NCBI GenBank assembly: GCA_963817615.1
Contig: CAWFPH010000003.1
Location: 1,550,001-1,614,000, forward strand
Reading direction: 5' to 3'
From: FEN-1219 sp963817615
GTDB taxonomy: Bacteria; Pseudomonadota; Gammaproteobacteria; Steroidobacterales; Rariloculaceae
DNA: 64,000 bases
Of this stretch, positions 28,618 to 37,577 are shown in pieces. The notes below the pieces were generated by a model. The model worked only from the letters and a program-made list of their open reading frames with translations, was not told where the DNA came from and ran no database searches. Every line of letters begins with the position of its first letter. Within the stretch, counting starts at the first letter, position 1. The translations under genes were made by a program, and so were the position numbers.

Positions 28618-29280
28618 ATGACACAGATCACGCTCACGGACGTCGAAACGGCGATCAGAAGCATCGCGGCCACCGCGCTGAAGAACGAGCAGTATTTTTC
28701 CGAGCTCGACTCGTTCGCCGGCGACGCCGACTTCGGCGTATCGCTCGCATCGGGCTTCCGCGTCGTCGAGAACGAATGGAACGACCTCGACAAGAGCTCG
28801 ATCGGGAATCTCCTGCTCAAGATCAGCATGATCATCACGCGCAACGTCGGCGGCTGCTCGGGACCGATCTGGGGCACGGCGTTCATGCGCGCGGGCGCGC
28901 TCACCAAGGACCGCAGCACGATTACGCTCGACGATCTCGACAAGATGCTCACGGCCGCCATCGAGGGCATTCAGAAGCGCGGCGGCGCGCAGCTCGGCGA
29001 CAAGACGCTGCTCGACGCGCTGATCCCGATTCGCGACACCGTGCACGACAACGCCACCCGCGCGGATGCGAGCGGCGTCCTGAAGCAGGCCACGCAAGTG
29101 GCGATCGATTCGATCGAGCGCACCAAGGATTGGGTCGCGAAGCGCGGCCGCCAGCAGTTCACAGGCGACCGCAGCAAGGGCACGCCCGATCCCGGCATCG
29201 TCGCGATCGCGACGATGATGAACGACCTGTGCGCCAAGTTCGGCGTCGCGGGTCCGCCGCCGCCCAAGCACTACAGCTGA
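28618..29280 (+). CDS. DhaL-type dihydroxyacetone kinase subunit
   Basis: 220 residues. The three Mg/nucleotide-binding aspartates are D31, D36 and D38 in ELDSFAGDADFG, matching E. coli DhaL Asp30/35/37; the histidine after the last one is phenylalanine here. SMIITRNVGGCSGPIWGTAF and GDKTLLDALIP are also conserved. AAGGAG precedes the ATG. DhaL and DhaK are separate, as in PTS-dependent systems, but no DhaM/PTS gene is present, so an ATP-dependent two-subunit kinase is possible. Confidence 0.88.
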   Translation: MTQITLTDVETAIRSIAATALKNEQYFSELDSFAGDADFGVSLASGFRVVENEWNDLDKSSIGNLLLKISMIITRNVGGCSGPIWGTAFMRAGALTKDRSTITLDDLDKMLTAAIEGIQKRGGAQLGDKTLLDALIPIRDTVHDNATRADASGVLKQATQVAIDSIERTKDWVAKRGRQQFTGDRSKGTPDPGIVAIATMMNDLCAKFGVAGPPPPKHYS

Positions 29281-29310
29281 TTTCGCAAAAACTCGTTCGG
29301 GGGAACCGCC

Positions 29311-30306
29311 ATGAAGAAGTTCGTCAACGATCCCGCCAAGTTCGTGCCGGAGATGCTCGAGGGAATCCTTCTCGCGAATCCGGGCAAGCTGAAATACGAG
29401 CCGAAGTACAACATCATCTACCGCGCGGATCGGCCGAGTAAGGACAAGGTCTCGGTGATCCAGGGCTCGGGCAGCGGTCACGAGCCCGCGCACGTGATGG
29501 CGGTCGGCCCCGGCATGCTCGACGCGGCATCCCCCGGCAACGTGTTCGCGGCGCCGCCGATGGACTACTGTCTCGAGTGCATCAAGCTCATGAACTCGCC
29601 GAAGGGCGTGCTCGTGCTGATCAACAACTACCAAGGCGATCGCATGAACTGGGACATGGCGATCGAGATGGCCGAGGCCGAGGGCATCGACGTCAAGTCG
29701 TTCATCATCGACGACGACGTCGCGGTGCAGAACAGCTCCTACACCGTCGGCCGCCGCGGCGTCGCCGGCAATTTCTTCGTGATCAAGGCCTGCGGCGCGG
29801 CCGCCGAGAAGGGTGCGAGCTTGGACGAGCTGATCGCGATTGCGACCAAGGTCAACGCGAACGTGCGCTCGATGGGCGTTGCGCTGACGTCGTGCACGCC
29901 GCCCGCGAAAGGCAAGCCGATCTTCGAGATCGGCGACGACGAGATGGAGGTAGGCGTCGGGATCCACGGCGAGCCGGGCCGCCGCCGCGACAAGCTCAAG
30001 TCCGCCGACGCAATCGTCGACGAGCTCTTCGATGCGGTCTCGAAGGACCTGCCCTTCGCGAAGGGCGACCGCGTAGCGCTGATGATCAACGGCTTGGGCG
30101 GCACGCCGCCGAGCGAGCTGTACATCCTGTATCGCCGCGCCGCCCAGCGCGCGAAGGACTTGGGGCTCACGATCGTCCGCAACTACGTCGGCAACTACTG
30201 CACGTCCCTCGAGATGGCGGGTGCCTCGCTCACGCTGCTCAAGCTCGACAAAGACGTCGAGGACCTGCTCGCGGCGCCGGCGGACATTGCCGTTCACGTC
30301 TTTTGA
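29311..30306 (+). CDS. DhaK-type dihydroxyacetone/ketose kinase subunit
   Basis: 331 residues. The substrate-binding histidine H219 is in VGIHGEPGRRR, equivalent to the histidine that forms a hemiaminal with dihydroxyacetone in E. coli DhaK. GSGSGHEPAHVMAVGPGMLD and LINNYQGDRMNW are family signatures. It phosphorylates dihydroxyacetone or a short ketose such as erythrulose together with DhaL. Its stop overlaps the TTG start of the next gene. Confidence 0.9.
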   Translation: MKKFVNDPAKFVPEMLEGILLANPGKLKYEPKYNIIYRADRPSKDKVSVIQGSGSGHEPAHVMAVGPGMLDAASPGNVFAAPPMDYCLECIKLMNSPKGVLVLINNYQGDRMNWDMAIEMAEAEGIDVKSFIIDDDVAVQNSSYTVGRRGVAGNFFVIKACGAAAEKGASLDELIAIATKVNANVRSMGVALTSCTPPAKGKPIFEIGDDEMEVGVGIHGEPGRRRDKLKSADAIVDELFDAVSKDLPFAKGDRVALMINGLGGTPPSELYILYRRAAQRAKDLGLTIVRNYVGNYCTSLEMAGASLTLLKLDKDVEDLLAAPADIAVHVF

Positions 30307-30995
30307 GCGGCGCGAAAACGCGGCTACTGGCCGTCGATCTCGACGGCACGCTCGTCGACTCGGCTCCGGACATCGCCCATTGCTTGGGTCTTGCGCTCGC
30401 CGCGGTCGGCTTCGAGCCGCCCGGCGAGGCACGTACGCGAGGGTGGATCGGCGACGGGCTCGAAACGTTGATCGCGCGTGCGCTCGCGCACGCCGTGCAG
30501 CACGAGCGGCATCCGGCCGACGCGCCGCACGGCGGCGACACACGGCGCCGTCGCGTGCTCGAAGTGTTTCTCGAGTGCTACCGCGACAACCTGTACGTGC
30601 GCAGCCGGCTGTATCCCGACGTGCCCGAGACGCTCGCGACGCTGCGCGAGCGCGGCCTCGATCTCTGCTGCATCACCAACAAGCGGGAGGCGTTCTCGAA
30701 GCGGCTGCTCGAGCAGGCCGGGCTGCTCGACGCCTTCGAGCTCGTGCTCGGCGGCGACAGCCTGGCCGAGAAGAAGCCGAGCCCGCTGCAGCTCAACGTC
30801 GCCGCGCGCGAGCTCGGCGTCGAGCCGGCCGCAGCCGCTTTGGTCGGCGACTCGCAGCAGGACTTGCGCGCGGCCCGCAGCGCGGGCTTCAAATTCGTGC
30901 TCGCCGCCTACGGCTACGGCACGGTCGACGAGGCGGAAGCGGCCGATGCACCGCGGCTCCGGCGCTTCGCGGACCTCCCGACCGTGCTCGAGTAG
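30303..30995 (+). CDS. gph: Phosphoglycolate phosphatase-like HAD hydrolase
   Basis: 230 residues, with motif I LLAVDLDGTLVDSAPDIAHC, motif II CCITNKREAF, the lysine motif AEKKPSPLQLNVAA and motif III LVGDSQQDLRAARSAG. The best match in style is Gph, which converts 2-phosphoglycolate to glycolate. No ATG or GTG fits; the start is a TTG at 30303 that overlaps the dhaK stop (TTGA), implying coupled, low-level translation. In this operon it may instead act on a sugar phosphate produced by the aldolase and kinase. Confidence 0.8.
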   Translation: MSGAKTRLLAVDLDGTLVDSAPDIAHCLGLALAAVGFEPPGEARTRGWIGDGLETLIARALAHAVQHERHPADAPHGGDTRRRRVLEVFLECYRDNLYVRSRLYPDVPETLATLRERGLDLCCITNKREAFSKRLLEQAGLLDAFELVLGGDSLAEKKPSPLQLNVAARELGVEPAAAALVGDSQQDLRAARSAGFKFVLAAYGYGTVDEAEAADAPRLRRFADLPTVLE

Positions 30996-31005
30996 ACGCA
31001 GGCGA

Positions 31006-31989
31006 TCACTGCGGCCTTGCGGCGGCGGCCCGCTCCTCGGCACGCGCGGCGCTCAGCATGTTCTTCAAACCGTAGTTGCCCTCGTGGCACGCGTACTCGT
31101 AGATCTCGTAGCCTTTCTTGCCGTCGAGATCGAAGCGCACCGTCCACGGCTTCGTGTAGACCTTCGGATCCGTGACCGTGAACTCGTAGCGCAGTGAGTT
31201 GCCGTCGACCCGCGCGAGGCGCTCGACGAGCTTTACTTCGTCGCTATGCACGGGACCGTTGCCGTTGCCGCCGAAACCGGTGCGGTCGTTCAAGTTCGTC
31301 GTCTCGATCACGAGCGTGTCGCCCTCGAAATGGCCGCGGGAGTCGCCCATCCACATCTCGACGCCCGCGCTCGCGTGCGCCCGGCCGTCGAGGGGAATCA
31401 CGCGGGCCTCGTGGATCATCTCGTTGCGGATCACCACGTAGCCCGGCGCCTGCAGAATCTGAGTGCCGTTGCCGTAGATTACCGGCAGGATCGAGCCGAC
31501 CGGACCGCGCGAGATGCAGCGGTCGTAATTCGAAAAATCAGTGTACGACGCGGGCAACGAGCCACGCGGACGCCGAGCGCGTCGCTCGGCCGCGAGCTGC
31601 CGGCCCGCGGGTGTCATCTCGGGCAGCCGGCCGTCAGCAGGATCGACCACGAGCGAGGTGGCCTTCGACGGCATCTCGGGACGCTCGAGCCAATGCCGCG
31701 AAGCGTTGATGTCGGCGGGGTTATCCGGCGAGAACTCGCTCTCGGGCAACGGATTGTTGTCCTTCGCGACCTGCTCCTCGTTCGCCGCAAAGCGCTTCTC
31801 GTACTCCTCCTGCGTGAGGGTCGAGCGAGTACCGAGCTCCTTCGGCCGCTCGAACGGCACGCCGATCGAGTTGTCGCTCGTATAGGTGCCTTGCAGATCG
31901 GGATCGCCCCAAGAAGTGCGCGGACCTGCCGCCGCTACGACGTTCGCGACGCCCAAGCCCATGGCGAGCGAGATCCATCTTATGTTCAT
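31006..31989 (-). CDS. Exported protein of the WGDPDLQG/GDTLVIET family
   Basis: 327 residues with a signal peptide ending near VVAAA. The start of the mature protein has TSWGDPDLQGTYTSDNSIG; the middle has WMGDSRGHFEGDTLVIETTN followed by LNDRTGF; the end has YEIYEYACHEGNYGLKNML. Two related genes are in this window (39591-40400 and 62164-62985) and a short one (36808-37293). I know of no function for the family; the members recur beside PQQ dehydrogenases. It is divergent from such a dehydrogenase over 180 bp, which could share control elements. Confidence 0.8.
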   Translation of the reverse strand: MNIRWISLAMGLGVANVVAAAGPRTSWGDPDLQGTYTSDNSIGVPFERPKELGTRSTLTQEEYEKRFAANEEQVAKDNNPLPESEFSPDNPADINASRHWLERPEMPSKATSLVVDPADGRLPEMTPAGRQLAAERRARRPRGSLPASYTDFSNYDRCISRGPVGSILPVIYGNGTQILQAPGYVVIRNEMIHEARVIPLDGRAHASAGVEMWMGDSRGHFEGDTLVIETTNLNDRTGFGGNGNGPVHSDEVKLVERLARVDGNSLRYEFTVTDPKVYTKPWTVRFDLDGKKGYEIYEYACHEGNYGLKNMLSAARAEERAAAARPQ

Positions 31990-32169
31990 GGCGGCGCTCC
32001 TTCCGAAGCCGCGGTTGCGTGACGAAAGGATAAGCCTCGCTCCGGAACGCCACCAGTCGAAGCGGGGCTCTTTCGTCGCACGCGCCGGCCCGCCCCACAT
32101 TGGAATGCCGCCGCCGTGCGCCCCTGGTAGTATCGTGCGTGTCCAAGCTCGTGGCTTCGGGGGAAATCC

Positions 32170-34209
32170 ATGCTTCGCACACTCCTCACCCGCGGTGAAG
32201 CCGCCGCCGTGCAGCACCGTGGTCCCAGCGCGCTGCGCGCGCTCACGCTCGGGCTCGCGCTCGGCACTGCGGGCTGCTCGCCCTCCTCGACGCCCGAGCC
32301 GACGCCGCAAGCCGTTGCCGCTGCCGCCGCGACGGCCGCAAAGAGCTCGTTCGATTTCGAGACCTGGGACGCGTACCTCGGCGGCGCCGATTCCTCGCAG
32401 TACTCCTCGCTGAATCAGATCAACACTCACAACGTAGGCGCGCTCAAAGTCGCATGGAGCTACCCCACCGGCGAGAACTACTTGTTCAACCCGATCGTCG
32501 TCGACGGCACGATGTACGTGCTTGCAAAGGGCCGCTCGATCGTCGCGCTCGATGCCGCGACCGGCCGCGAGCTCTGGACGCACCCGAACGAGGGTCCAGT
32601 CGGTACACGCGGGCTGAATTTTTGGAAGAGCGCGGACGGCAAGGACCGCCGACTCTTGTACGTGAACGCCGGCGCTTTGACCGCGATCAACGCGGACACC
32701 GGCGAGACCATCACGAGCTTCGGCGACGCCGGCCGCGTCGATCTGCGCGTCGGCCTCGACGGCGACCTCACGAACGTACGCTTGCAGCCCACCAGCAATC
32801 CGGGGCGCATCTACCAAGATTCGATTCTAATGTCGCTGCCTGCGGGCGGCGCGGGCTACGCCTCGTCGCCGGCCGACATTCACGCCTACAACGTGCGCAC
32901 GGGCGCGCTCGTCTGGATCTTCCACACCGTGCCCCGCGCCGGGGAATTCGGCGCGGACACTTGGCCCGAGAAGGGTCTCGGCAATTTCGGCGGCGTCCAC
33001 AACTGGAGCGAGTCGACCGTCGACGCGAACCTGGGAATCCTCTACGTGCCGACCGGCACGGCACGCTACGACTTCTACGGCGCAAACCGCGAGGGCGCGA
33101 ATCTGTTCGGCAACAGCCTGCTCGCGATCGACGCGCGCACGGGCAAGCTGCTCTGGCACTTCCAGACGATCCATCACGACCTTTGGGATTACGACCTGCC
33201 GCAAGCGCCGAAGCTGCTCACGATTCAGCACGACGGCATGAGCGTGCCGGCGGTCGCGCAGGCCAGCAAGCAAGGCTTCCTCTACGTGTTCAACCGCATC
33301 ACCGGCACACCGATCTGGCCGATCGAGGAGCGTCCGGTGCCGCAATCGGACGTGCCGGGCGAGCACAGCTGGCCGACGCAGCCGTTCCCGACCGCACCGC
33401 CACCGTTCGCGCGGCAACGCTTCACCGAGGCCGACATCAACCCGTATCTGAGCCAGGCGGATCAAGACAAGGTGAAGGAGCTGCTCAAAAGCGCGCGCAA
33501 CGAGGGCCTGTTCACGCCCCCGAGCCTCACGGGCTCGATCGAGTTCCCGGGCCACAACGGGGGCGCCAATTGGGGCAGCTCGGCCGTCGATCCGGCTCGC
33601 GGCCGCTTCTTCGTCGTGTCGAAAGAGCTGCCCACTTACGTGAAGCTGCGCACGCCGGAGACGCTCGGCGGCGGCCCCAACGGCGCACCGAGCGGCGCGC
33701 CCGCCCGGCCGCGGCCGCCGCAAGCGCCGCCGCCTAATGCCGGTCCCGACTTCGTGCCGTACGTGGCGCCCGTCGACTTCATGATCCAGAGCAACGGCTT
33801 GTCGGCGATCGGCCCGCCATGGTCGCAGCTCACCGCTTACGACTTGAACGAGGGCAAGATCATGTGGCAGGTGCCCGACGGCGACGTCGACAGCGACGTC
33901 ACGCACGGCGACAAGGGCACGGGCAGCCACGCGCCGCGCGGCGGCGTGGTGGTGACCGGCGGCGGTCTGCTGTTCGTCGGCACCTCGTCGGATCGCAAGC
34001 TGCGCGCCTACGACGAGGACACGGGCAAGGTCGTATGGTCCTACGACCTGCCCGCCGCGAGCGAAGGCGTGCCTGCCGTCTACTCCGTGAACGGCAAGGA
34101 ATACGTGGCGATCGCCGTCGGAGGCAACGGGCTGTTCAGCCAGGGACTCAAGTATCCAGAGCCCGGTCCGGGCCAGTACATGGTGTTCGCGCTCGGCGAC
34201 GCCCCGTAA
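32170..34209 (+). CDS. PQQ-dependent dehydrogenase, lipoprotein
   Basis: 679 residues with a lipobox LGTAGCSPS near residue 36, so probably anchored in the periplasm. The eight-bladed quinoprotein propeller is shown by tryptophan-docking repeats such as IVALDAATGRELW and AIDARTGKLLWHFQTIHHDL, then WDYDLP, and LRAYDEDTGKVVW. It resembles the membrane glucose-dehydrogenase/quinate class without their membrane anchor and lacks a CxxCH haem site. A proline-rich insertion (APARPRPPQAPPPNAGP) lies near residue 520. It would oxidise an alcohol or sugar with PQQ. No pqq biosynthesis gene is in the window. Confidence 0.88.
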   Translation: MLRTLLTRGEAAAVQHRGPSALRALTLGLALGTAGCSPSSTPEPTPQAVAAAAATAAKSSFDFETWDAYLGGADSSQYSSLNQINTHNVGALKVAWSYPTGENYLFNPIVVDGTMYVLAKGRSIVALDAATGRELWTHPNEGPVGTRGLNFWKSADGKDRRLLYVNAGALTAINADTGETITSFGDAGRVDLRVGLDGDLTNVRLQPTSNPGRIYQDSILMSLPAGGAGYASSPADIHAYNVRTGALVWIFHTVPRAGEFGADTWPEKGLGNFGGVHNWSESTVDANLGILYVPTGTARYDFYGANREGANLFGNSLLAIDARTGKLLWHFQTIHHDLWDYDLPQAPKLLTIQHDGMSVPAVAQASKQGFLYVFNRITGTPIWPIEERPVPQSDVPGEHSWPTQPFPTAPPPFARQRFTEADINPYLSQADQDKVKELLKSARNEGLFTPPSLTGSIEFPGHNGGANWGSSAVDPARGRFFVVSKELPTYVKLRTPETLGGGPNGAPSGAPARPRPPQAPPPNAGPDFVPYVAPVDFMIQSNGLSAIGPPWSQLTAYDLNEGKIMWQVPDGDVDSDVTHGDKGTGSHAPRGGVVVTGGGLLFVGTSSDRKLRAYDEDTGKVVWSYDLPAASEGVPAVYSVNGKEYVAIAVGGNGLFSQGLKYPEPGPGQYMVFALGDAP

Positions 34210-34258
34210 CCGCTTCGGACCGCTCACACGGCAACAACGACGACAGGAGGGGACGACG

Positions 34259-34780
34259 ATGAATATCCTTCGGCTTTCGGCTATCGGCGCCGCAGCACTC
34301 GCCTTCAGTGCGAGCCTGCACGCGGCAACACCCGCCGACGACGCGACCGCCATGCAGCAGGAGAAGGATCGCGCGGCGATCGAGGCATTGATGTGGCGCT
34401 ACGTGCGCGCGCTCGATACGCTCGATGCCGACGCCTACGCCTCGGCCTATACGGAGAACGGCTCGTTCCATGCCGGCAACACCTCGCACACCGGCCGCGC
34501 GGACATGCGCAAGATGATCGACGACCTCAAGAAATCGCGGGCCGAGCGCGAAGCCAAAGGCGAAAAGAGCGCCGCGATGTACCACGTGATCGCCAACCAC
34601 GACATCGAGTTCGCGGATCGCGACCACGCGCGCTATTACTCCTATTGGATGACGATGTTCGCGGGCACCGGACAGCAGTCTCCGCCCCGTGTCGCGGCCG
34701 TAGGCCACGGCGTCGACGAGCTGGTGCGCGTGAACGGCCAGTGGCTGATCAGCAGCCGCGACGTCGCTCCGAAGGACTAA
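34259..34780 (+). CDS. Exported NTF2/SnoaL-like protein
   Basis: 173 residues with a signal peptide (MNILRLSAIGAAALAFSASL, cleaved near LHA). The mature protein is a SnoaL-like domain: ALMWRYVRALDTLDADAYAS, YTENGSFHAG, YHVIANHDIEFADRDHARYY and GQWLISSRDVAPKD. GGAGGGGAC precedes the ATG. It lies 49 bp downstream of the PQQ dehydrogenase and is probably in its operon, perhaps binding or isomerising the oxidised product. That role is inference. Confidence 0.82.
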   Translation: MNILRLSAIGAAALAFSASLHAATPADDATAMQQEKDRAAIEALMWRYVRALDTLDADAYASAYTENGSFHAGNTSHTGRADMRKMIDDLKKSRAEREAKGEKSAAMYHVIANHDIEFADRDHARYYSYWMTMFAGTGQQSPPRVAAVGHGVDELVRVNGQWLISSRDVAPKD

Positions 34781-34936
34781 TCGGCTCCGGAAACGACGGA
34801 CGGTCGCGCGCGGGCGACCGGCGGTCGAGCGATCCGACCGACGGCAGCTGCGGGCCGACCGCGACCCTCGGCCGGGGCAATCGGCCGGATTAGACTCTTC
34901 GTAAGGGACGCCGTGCGGCGTCGGACGGAGAGTGTG

Positions 34937-35131
34937 ATGGAGCGAGCAACCACGAGCGGCGATCGAACGCATGACGCCGCGCCGCAACCCTTCCGCGAGC
35001 AGGCCGATGCCGGCGAGGCCGCCGACCCGACGACGCTCGACTTCGAAGGGCGGATCCGCGTATCGAGCGACGACGACTTGGGCGGCGATCCTTACAATCA
35101 CACGGGTCGCTTCCGCCGCAACGTTCGCTGA
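34937..35131 (+). CDS. Small acidic protein ending in a DPYNHTGRF motif (64 aa)
   Basis: Begins at an ATG with GGAGAG just upstream. The first 45 residues are charged and low in hydrophobics (ERATTSGDRTHDAAPQP). The end, GGDPYNHTGRFRRNVR, looks like the conserved tail I recall from small proteobacterial proteins of unknown function. A strong hairpin follows 22 bp after the stop, which supports a real short transcription unit. The product is otherwise unknown. Confidence 0.55.
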   Translation: MERATTSGDRTHDAAPQPFREQADAGEAADPTTLDFEGRIRVSSDDDLGGDPYNHTGRFRRNVR

Positions 35132-35152
35132 AACGCCAGCCCGCGAAGACAA

Positions 35153-35190
35153 CGAAGGCCGCGTCGCCGCTCGAGGCGCCGCGGCCTTCG
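35153..35190. terminator. Bidirectional terminator hairpin
   Basis: CGAAGGCCGCG (35153-35163) pairs perfectly with CGCGGCCTTCG (35180-35190). A second GC-rich stem can form in the loop, and T-rich GCTTGTTGCT follows on the plus strand. It sits between the small gene and the convergent carboxylesterase and can serve both. Confidence 0.7.
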
Positions 35191-35206
35191 CGCTTGTTGC
35201 TGTGGC

Positions 35207-36811
35207 TCAGTGCGTTTCGCGCATGTGTTGCGCGTAAACCTTGTCGTAAAAGGCGAGCCGTGCGGGATCGGGGCGCTTCTCGGACGCCGGATTCGCGTCG
35301 AGAATCATCGCACGATCGCTCGCGCGGACCTCGTGCGGCTGCCACTGCGGCAGGCCCGCACCGTTCGGGTCGCCGCTGCGCGCGAAATTCACCCAGTACG
35401 ACGACATCTCATCGGCCACCCTGTGGTCGGGCGCCGAAGCGGCCGCGAGATCGGGCGAGCTGCGGTCGGGAAAGAGCGGCAGCTTGCCGAGGTTGTTGAA
35501 CACATAGGGCACCTCCGTCGCGTGCGTCGCCGGAAGCTCGGGCTGCCCCGCCGGCGCGGGCGGATTCTGCGTGAAGTAGAAGAGCCACGCTCGATTGCCG
35601 CGCTTCACTTGGTAATCGGCGTATAGCCTCATGTGCCAAAACGCGCCGTCGCGGAAGGCCTCGGCGGTCGAGCGCGCCGCTTCCTCGGGCGTCGAGTGCG
35701 GATACACCGCGAGATAGTCGTCGGCGAGATCGCCCCAGCGCATCCTGGCTTGCTGCTCGAAAGTCTCCGGCGTCACTTTGGCCTGAAAGAAAGACTCGTC
35801 GCGGTTCGAGCCGACGAGCACGTCCACGGCGTTCTGCCTGCCGGCCATGTAGGTCTTCGACGGATCCTCGGGTATCACCCAGCCGTCGACGATCATGCCC
35901 GCGCTGCGAAAATCGCTCGTTACCTTCTCCGTCGACATCGCACGCAGCTCCTCCGCGGTGTGCACGCCCGCTTGATCCGCGGCGTCGAGACCGACCTTCT
36001 CGGCGTCGCCCCGTGTGCGCATGGCGGGCGAGTAGCCGAGGCCCATCCAGGCACCGCTCTCCGAGACCGCGCGCGCGAACAGTCCTTTCGACTGCGGCGA
36101 CGCGACGAGCGACGCGATGGCCATCGCACCGGCCGACTGGCCGAACACGGTGACGTTCCTCGGATCGCCGCCGAACGCCGCGATGTTCGCGCGCACCCAT
36201 TTCAGCGACGCGAGCATGTCCATGAGGCCGTAGTTGCCGGACGCCTTGTGCGGCGAATCCGCAGTAAGCGCCGGGTGCGCGAAGAAGCCGTACGGCCCCA
36301 ACCGATAGTTCATCGTGACGACGACGACGCCCTTGCGAGCGAGCGCATCACCGTCGTACAGCGGCACCGATCCCGCGCCCTCGGTGAACGCGCCGCCGAA
36401 GAACCAGACCATGACCGGACGCTTCTCGTTGGCGTTCGCGGCCGGGGTCCAGACGTTGAGATACAGGCAGTCCTCGCTCATCGGCGGCGAATCCGGCAGC
36501 ACCGCGATGTTGAGACGTCCCTTTCCCGGCGGCTGAATGCAGACGTCGCCGAATTTCGCCGCGCTGCGAACGCCCTTCCATTTCGGGACCGGTTGCGGCT
36601 CGCTCCAACGCAGCTTGCCGACGGGCGGCGCAGCGAACGGAATACCTTTGTAGACGCGCACGTTCGCGGACGAGCTCGCGCCCTCCCCGAGCAGCCCCGA
36701 GTCGAGCTTGAGCGGCTCCTTCAGCGCAGCGTTCGCGTGGGCGGCAGCGAGCAAGCTCGCGGCGATCAGCGCTGCTGCTCCGACAAGACCTGCAGTTGGT
36801 CGTCGCGTCAT
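35207..36811 (-). CDS. Exported type B carboxylesterase
   Basis: 534 residues with a signal peptide ending near AHANA. The nucleophile serine is in TVFGQSAGAMA, the acid is probably in GSNRDESFF, and the catalytic histidine is in ATHATEVPYVF. The EDCLYLNVWTP motif and the oxyanion loop FFGGAF are typical of the para-nitrobenzyl esterase/carboxylesterase family. It acts in the periplasm on an ester substrate. Its ATG overlaps the stop of the upstream lipoprotein gene (ATGA), so the two are coupled. The site near FFGGAF has alanine where many family members have a second glycine. Confidence 0.9.
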   Translation of the reverse strand: MTRRPTAGLVGAAALIAASLLAAAHANAALKEPLKLDSGLLGEGASSSANVRVYKGIPFAAPPVGKLRWSEPQPVPKWKGVRSAAKFGDVCIQPPGKGRLNIAVLPDSPPMSEDCLYLNVWTPAANANEKRPVMVWFFGGAFTEGAGSVPLYDGDALARKGVVVVTMNYRLGPYGFFAHPALTADSPHKASGNYGLMDMLASLKWVRANIAAFGGDPRNVTVFGQSAGAMAIASLVASPQSKGLFARAVSESGAWMGLGYSPAMRTRGDAEKVGLDAADQAGVHTAEELRAMSTEKVTSDFRSAGMIVDGWVIPEDPSKTYMAGRQNAVDVLVGSNRDESFFQAKVTPETFEQQARMRWGDLADDYLAVYPHSTPEEAARSTAEAFRDGAFWHMRLYADYQVKRGNRAWLFYFTQNPPAPAGQPELPATHATEVPYVFNNLGKLPLFPDRSSPDLAAASAPDHRVADEMSSYWVNFARSGDPNGAGLPQWQPHEVRASDRAMILDANPASEKRPDPARLAFYDKVYAQHMRETH

Positions 36812-37293
36812 TGTGCTTTCCCCGTAGTCGTGGTTTTCGCGGCGTGGGCGCGCTCATAGCGGGACGTCACGATAAAATTGCGCACCGCCGTATTGTCCTC
36901 GTTGCATGCGTATTCGAAGAACTGATAGAGCCGCTGCGCGACGGTCGCCTCGGCCCAGTGGCCCATGCCCATCTTGTTGCTCTCGATCTCCTTCTCGTAA
37001 CGCGTGTTGCGTCCCTCGAGGCGCTCCTGCGTCTTTTGGAATTCCTGCTCGGTCATCAGCCTCCGGTCGCCGTATTCCTGCGGTCGTTGGAACGGCGTGC
37101 CGATCAGATGTGAGATCGGCCACATGCCTTGCAGATCGGGGTCGCCCCAGGCCGTCTTCGGCTGTTGCCAACGGCCGTCGGCCGACCGCTCCGCCGCCGT
37201 CGCGGTCGCCGTATTCGAGCCCGACGGGCTCGAGCACGCCGGGAGCGCGGCCACGGCCACACCCACAACGACAAGTCCCCCTCTCGTGTTCAC
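36808..37293 (-). CDS. Short lipoprotein related to the WGDPDLQG/GDTLVIET family
   Basis: 161 residues with a lipobox (VAALPACSS). The mature start TAWGDPDLQGMWPISHLIG and the end FFEYACNEDNTAVRNFI match the two ends of the 327-residue protein at 31006-31989. The 190 or so residues between, which hold the GDTLVIET block, are missing. Whether this is a natural short form or an internal in-frame deletion cannot be told. It is translationally coupled to the carboxylesterase and divergent from a PQQ dehydrogenase. Confidence 0.75.
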   Translation of the reverse strand: MNTRGGLVVVGVAVAALPACSSPSGSNTATATAAERSADGRWQQPKTAWGDPDLQGMWPISHLIGTPFQRPQEYGDRRLMTEQEFQKTQERLEGRNTRYEKEIESNKMGMGHWAEATVAQRLYQFFEYACNEDNTAVRNFIVTSRYERAHAAKTTTTGKAQ

Positions 37294-37577
37294 GATCTCC
37301 CACTCTACGTCTCGACGAGACGGTGCTGCCTGCGCTGGAGAATTCTTGAGCGTTTGCGCGAGACCCGCGCGCTCGGTGATGACGCTACCCCCCGCGTCCC
37401 TCGACGATCGAGTATACGTAAGGTCCTCGCGGCCGGGAACGGTCGCGCATGGCCCCTCGAAGCGTGCCTACGGCGTGCGCCGCGAACGTTTTTCGATCGC
37501 TCGGCGGCATAGGCCGGCAGCGCCGTGCAGTGTATTGTACGCACGCTAAGATGAACGCAGGTTCGCGGGGAGTTACG

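Noticed and set aside
28074..28621. Continuation of the first frame of the HAD gene to 28621
   Set aside because: After 28073 it is arginine-rich nonsense; the HAD motifs continue in the other frame.
31990..32817. Upstream extension of the 31006 protein into the PQQ gene region
   Set aside because: It would place about 276 low-complexity residues before a clear signal peptide that begins at the ATG at 31989.
34802..34819. GGTCGC-N6-GCGACC hairpin after the NTF2-like gene
   Set aside because: A six-base GC stem with no T run is expected by chance in this composition.
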